This document shows, piece after piece, positions 14,548 to 16,689 of a stretch of DNA of 16,689 nucleotides; within the stretch, counting starts at the first letter, position 1; every line of letters begins with the position of its first letter. Position numbers and translations under genes: made by a program. The stretch is from Onthomonas sp964456525 (GTDB lineage: Bacteria; Bacillota; Clostridia; Oscillospirales; Oscillospiraceae): the NCBI GenBank assembly GCA_964456525.1, contig CAYWAP010000038.1:1-16689 (forward strand), in the 5' to 3' direction. Below the pieces are notes generated by a model. That model was not told where the DNA came from. It did no database searches and was given only the letters and a program-made list of their open reading frames with translations.

Positions 14548-15096
14548 CTAGGCCGCGCCGATGAGCGCGTGTATGTCCGGTTCCAGCTCCCCCGGCATGA
14601 CGGCGATCAGGTTGCCGGGAAAGGGCTGCCCGTCCGCCTCAATGCCATCCACCCGAAGGGCCAGCAGCAGCCCGCTGGAGACGCCCACCGCCCGATAGGG
14701 GAGAAGGCGAAGCCGGGTGGCGTCCCAAACTTCGGAGAGCTGGGCCAGAGCCGCGGCCGGGGCGGCGAGAGAGGCGTCCTCGGGGCAGAGGCCCTTGGGG
14801 AAAAGCCGCTGGGCGCCGGTGCGGTCCACCAGAAGGACGGGGGCGCCGGTGATGGGGTCGGTCAGGTTGTTGCCGGTGTCCACCAGCGCCCGGAGCAGCT
14901 GGCGCCGCCCTTCACACTGCAGCAACACCGGGATGGTCCGGCTGACGTGTCCGGCGCACCCAAACCCCTTTAAAAGGGCCGATGTGGTGAGATAACTCCC
15001 GGCAGCGGCGGCCAGTAGGAACTTTCCGGCGGAGAGGGCAGCCGCGCACAGATACTCCAGATCGTGCGTCCGCCACAGGTTTACGGGTCCTGCCAA
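14548..15096 (-). CDS. spoIIGA: SpoIIGA, pro-sigma-E processing protease, short form lacking most of the membrane domain
   Basis: A 182-residue protein matching the C-terminal aspartic protease domain of SpoIIGA, which cleaves pro-sigma-E. The active-site motif ALVDTGNNLTDPITGAPVLLV has Asp73, and LRLLPYRAVGVSSGLLLAL (129-147) matches the conserved RLIPYR region. Bacillus SpoIIGA has about 310 residues, with five membrane segments before this domain. Here only one possible segment (about 16-43) remains. The start is TTG at 15096, with AAAGGAG about 10 nt upstream. In the same frame a stop codon lies about 80 bases further up, and a promoter sits between, so no membrane domain can be added by moving the start. 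The adjacent sigE keeps its pro-sequence, so a working protease is expected. Confidence 0.85.
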   Translation of the reverse strand: MAGPVNLWRTHDLEYLCAAALSAGKFLLAAAAGSYLTTSALLKGFGCAGHVSRTIPVLLQCEGRRQLLRALVDTGNNLTDPITGAPVLLVDRTGAQRLFPKGLCPEDASLAAPAAALAQLSEVWDATRLRLLPYRAVGVSSGLLLALRVDGIEADGQPFPGNLIAVMPGELEPDIHALIGAA

Positions 15097-15124
15097 TGAG
15101 CACCAACTCCTTTCTGATAGAGCC

Positions 15125-15158
15125 AGTATACCGGAGGGAGGCGGGGAAAACCCGTCAG
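15125..15158 (-). promoter_or_regulatory. Probable spoIIGA-sigE promoter with a 22-bp spacer
   Basis: Minus-strand -10 TATACT (15125-15130) and a TTGACA-like CTGACG (15153-15158), separated by 22 bp. The Bacillus spoIIG promoter is known for the same 22-bp spacing and needs phosphorylated Spo0A. I find no clear 0A box (TGTCGAA) by eye. A start about 7 nt after the -10 leaves just enough leader for the ribosome site. Confidence 0.5.
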
Positions 15159-15295
15159 AAACAGCTTAACCAAGAAATAGTGCTCCCGACTGAAAAGCAG
15201 GGGGCATCCGTCAGGATTCAAAGGATGAGGACAGGCAAAATCTCCCTTTTGGATGCATAGCCTGAAACCAGTGGAAACCGAAAAGGAGGAGCATT

Positions 15296-16195
15296 ATGAA
15301 TCAGTTTCTGCCGGAAGGACGGCTGTTTCGAGAACAAAAAAAGGAAATGGAGGACATCACGCCGGAACGCCTTGCCCGGGCCATGGAGTCCGGCGAGATT
15401 TTGGAGGCCGTTGCCCTGCGCTGCGACAGGGCGCACACCCTGCATTTCCGTCTCGGGGGGATGGAAGCGGTCATGCCCCGGGAGGAGGCGGCCCTCGGGA
15501 TTGCGGAGGGGGCCACCCGGGAGATTGCCGTGATGTCCCGGGTGGGAAAGCCCACGGCGTTTGTGGTGGAGGCTCTGGCGGGGGAGGACGGCCTGCTGCG
15601 GCCCGTCCTCTCCCGGCGCAAGGCTCAGGAGCGGGCCCTGGAATGGCTGATGAGCCTGGATGTGGGGACGGTGATTCCGGCCACCGTGACCCATCTGGAA
15701 CCCTTTGGGGCCTTTGTGGATGTGGGCTGCGGCGTTCCCTCGCTGGTTCCGCTGGGGGAGATCTCCGTGAGCCGGATTCCCCATCCCCTCTGCCGGTTTA
15801 AGACGGGGCAGGAAATCTATGTGGCTGTGAAATCCCTTTTGCCCGAGCGCAGCCGCCTGCTGCTCTCCCACAGGGAGCTGCTGGGAACCTGGCGGGAGAA
15901 CGCGGCCCGCTTCGCGCCGGGGGAGGTGGTGACGGGCACCGTCCGGGGCGTTCTGGATTACGGCATCTTTGTGGAGCTGGCCCCCAATTTGCCCGCCCTG
16001 GCGGAATTTCAAGGGGGCATTTTGGATGGCGACCAGGTCAGCGTGTACATCAAATCCATTTTGACGGACAAGGAAAAGATCAAGCTGCAAATTCTGGAGC
16101 GGCTGGAGCCGGCAGCCAAATGGAGCCCGCCGGCATATTTCATCACAAAGGGGAACGTCCGCGGATGGAAGTACCACTCCTATGATGTCCCCTGA
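15296..16195 (+). CDS. S1 RNA-binding domain protein (ribosomal protein S1-like)
   Basis: A 299-residue protein with S1/OB-fold repeats. One clear S1 domain runs from about residue 123 (GTVIPATVTHLEPFGAFVDVG) to LLLSHRELLG (188-197). A second runs from about 208 (GEVVTGTVRGVLDYGIFVEL) to IKLQIL (262-267). Residues 33-107 may be a degenerate third repeat with the same sheet-like pattern. S1 domains bind RNA; short S1-like proteins like this are annotated as 30S ribosomal protein S1 in many Firmicutes, but this one is smaller than classical S1 (four to six repeats), so translation or RNA-decay roles are both possible. A strong AAGGAGG lies 7 nt before the ATG. It is divergent from spoIIGA and ends at a strong terminator. 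No clear promoter was found in the 199-bp gap. Confidence 0.83.
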   Translation: MNQFLPEGRLFREQKKEMEDITPERLARAMESGEILEAVALRCDRAHTLHFRLGGMEAVMPREEAALGIAEGATREIAVMSRVGKPTAFVVEALAGEDGLLRPVLSRRKAQERALEWLMSLDVGTVIPATVTHLEPFGAFVDVGCGVPSLVPLGEISVSRIPHPLCRFKTGQEIYVAVKSLLPERSRLLLSHRELLGTWRENAARFAPGEVVTGTVRGVLDYGIFVELAPNLPALAEFQGGILDGDQVSVYIKSILTDKEKIKLQILERLEPAAKWSPPAYFITKGNVRGWKYHSYDVP

Positions 16196-16200
16196 CTGCC

Positions 16201-16232
16201 CGCCCCTCCTGCCCCGGCAGGAGGGGCGTTTT
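16201..16232 (+). terminator. Intrinsic terminator of the S1-domain gene
   Basis: CGCCCCTCCTGCC (16201-16213) pairs perfectly with GGCAGGAGGGGCG (16216-16228), a 13-bp GC-rich stem followed by TTTT, 5 bp after the stop codon. Confidence 0.9.
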
Positions 16233-16256
16233 CGCGGGGGAGCAGGGGGGGGATGA

Positions 16257-16295
16257 AAACAAAAAAACCGCGCCGCAGAACATGCTGCGGCACGG
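16257..16295 (-). terminator. Intrinsic terminator of rnpB
   Basis: On the minus strand CCGTGCCGCAG (16285-16295) pairs with CTGCGGCGCGG (16268-16278) with one G-U pair. A run of seven T, then GTTTT, follows, directly after the 3' end of the RNase P RNA. Confidence 0.9.
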
Positions 16296-16296
16296 T

Positions 16297-16645
16297 AGAG
16301 ACAAGCAAGCCTATAAGCCGGGTTCTGTTTTGACAGCCATCTATCTCGAAATGCCATTGCTGACATCCTCCAGCCACCTCCCCGGAACGGCCGGGCCGGC
16401 CATATGTTCCTCCGCGGTGTTGCTCCGAATAGAGTTTACAGAACGGAGCTGTTCCCAGTCCGCTGGTGAGCTCTTACCTCACCTTTCCACCCTTACCGGA
16501 CTGCGGTCCGGCGGTATATCTCTGTTGCACTTGTCCTGAAGTCGCCTTCGGCGGGCGTTACCCGTTATTCTTGCCCTTTGGAGCCCGGACTTTCCTCATC
16601 CAGAGGCGTTTCCCCCTCTGGACGCGGCTGTCCAGCTTACTTGCA
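16297..16645 (-). ncRNA. rnpB: RNase P RNA
   Basis: The catalytic RNA of RNase P, which removes 5' leaders from tRNA precursors. On the minus strand the conserved 5' core GAGGAAAGTCCGGGCTCC (around 16582-16600) can pair in P4 with the 3' core ACAGAACCCGGCTTATAGGC (around 16310-16329). Other conserved pieces are GGGTAACGCCCGCC, AGTGCAACAGAGA and GGGTGGAAAGGTGAGGTAAG. The layout looks like bacterial type A, inferred from sequence style rather than a full fold. The length is about 350 nt. The 5' end is placed from the promoter and the 3' end from the terminator, so both are approximate. Confidence 0.95.
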
Positions 16646-16651
16646 GCACTC

Positions 16652-16680
16652 ATTTTACTGAAAACTTTCCCGGTTGTCAA
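16652..16680 (-). promoter_or_regulatory. rnpB promoter
   Basis: Minus-strand consensus -35 TTGACA (16675-16680), a 17-nt spacer and -10 TAAAAT (16652-16657), which places initiation near 16645. The consensus strength fits a stable RNA gene. Confidence 0.85.
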
Positions 16681-16689
16681 TTGCGGGGG

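Noticed and set aside
3530..15205. A shared GGGGGCATCCGT string near 3535 and 15190
   Set aside because: Only 12 bases match, flanks differ, and GC-rich composition makes a chance match likely.
15218..16366. A 382-codon minus-strand frame opposite the S1-domain gene
   Set aside because: It is the antisense shadow of a GC-rich coding gene and runs through the terminator and the end of rnpB.

Overview
The window looks like chromosomal DNA from an anaerobic, endospore-forming member of the Clostridia. High-GC coding, the spoIIGA-sigE pair, ypeB, S11 carboxypeptidases and a type A-like RNase P RNA all fit the gut Oscillospiraceae. That placement is inference from gene content and style; no marker gene was compared.

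Left edge (1-357): the minus strand carries the 5' half of a serine tRNA with anticodon CGA. Its tRNA-like sequence stops two bases into the 3' side of the anticodon stem, which suggests an integration junction or a broken gene at the window edge. Next (358-4464, minus strand) is a polar amino acid ABC uptake operon, in transcription order: ATPase, lipoprotein binding protein, permease, permease, and a small P-loop kinase of the cytidylate-kinase-like family. It has a consensus promoter and a structured leader of about 165 nt that begins with a strong hairpin followed by six U. A class I glutamine amidotransferase-like hydrolase (4461-5219, minus) with its own promoter lies just upstream.

Middle (5414-12260): ypeB (minus), without its usual partner sleB, is divergent from a ketopantoate reductase-family gene (plus). 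A bidirectional terminator separates that gene from two tandem paralogous D-Ala-D-Ala carboxypeptidases of family S11 (minus). Both end in a membrane anchor plus a very arginine-rich tail, and both have a changed second active-site motif. A nitroreductase (plus) follows.

Right part (12251-16689): a BaiN/HI0933-type flavoprotein (minus) overlaps the nitroreductase tail-to-tail by 10 bp. Then come sigE and a short spoIIGA (minus). The spoIIGA gene encodes the aspartic protease domain but lacks nearly all of the usual multi-pass membrane domain; a promoter with a 22-bp spacer sits directly before its TTG start. sigG, commonly found beside sigE, does not follow. A divergent S1-domain RNA-binding protein gene ends in a strong terminator, and rnpB (minus), with its own promoter and terminator, closes the window.

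The genes form separate units: amino acid uptake, sporulation and germination (sigE, spoIIGA, ypeB), cell-wall trimming, redox enzymes and RNA metabolism. I see no CRISPR array, insertion sequence or defence system. The least ordinary items are the short SpoIIGA, the ABC operon leader, the tRNA break and the Arg-tailed carboxypeptidases.
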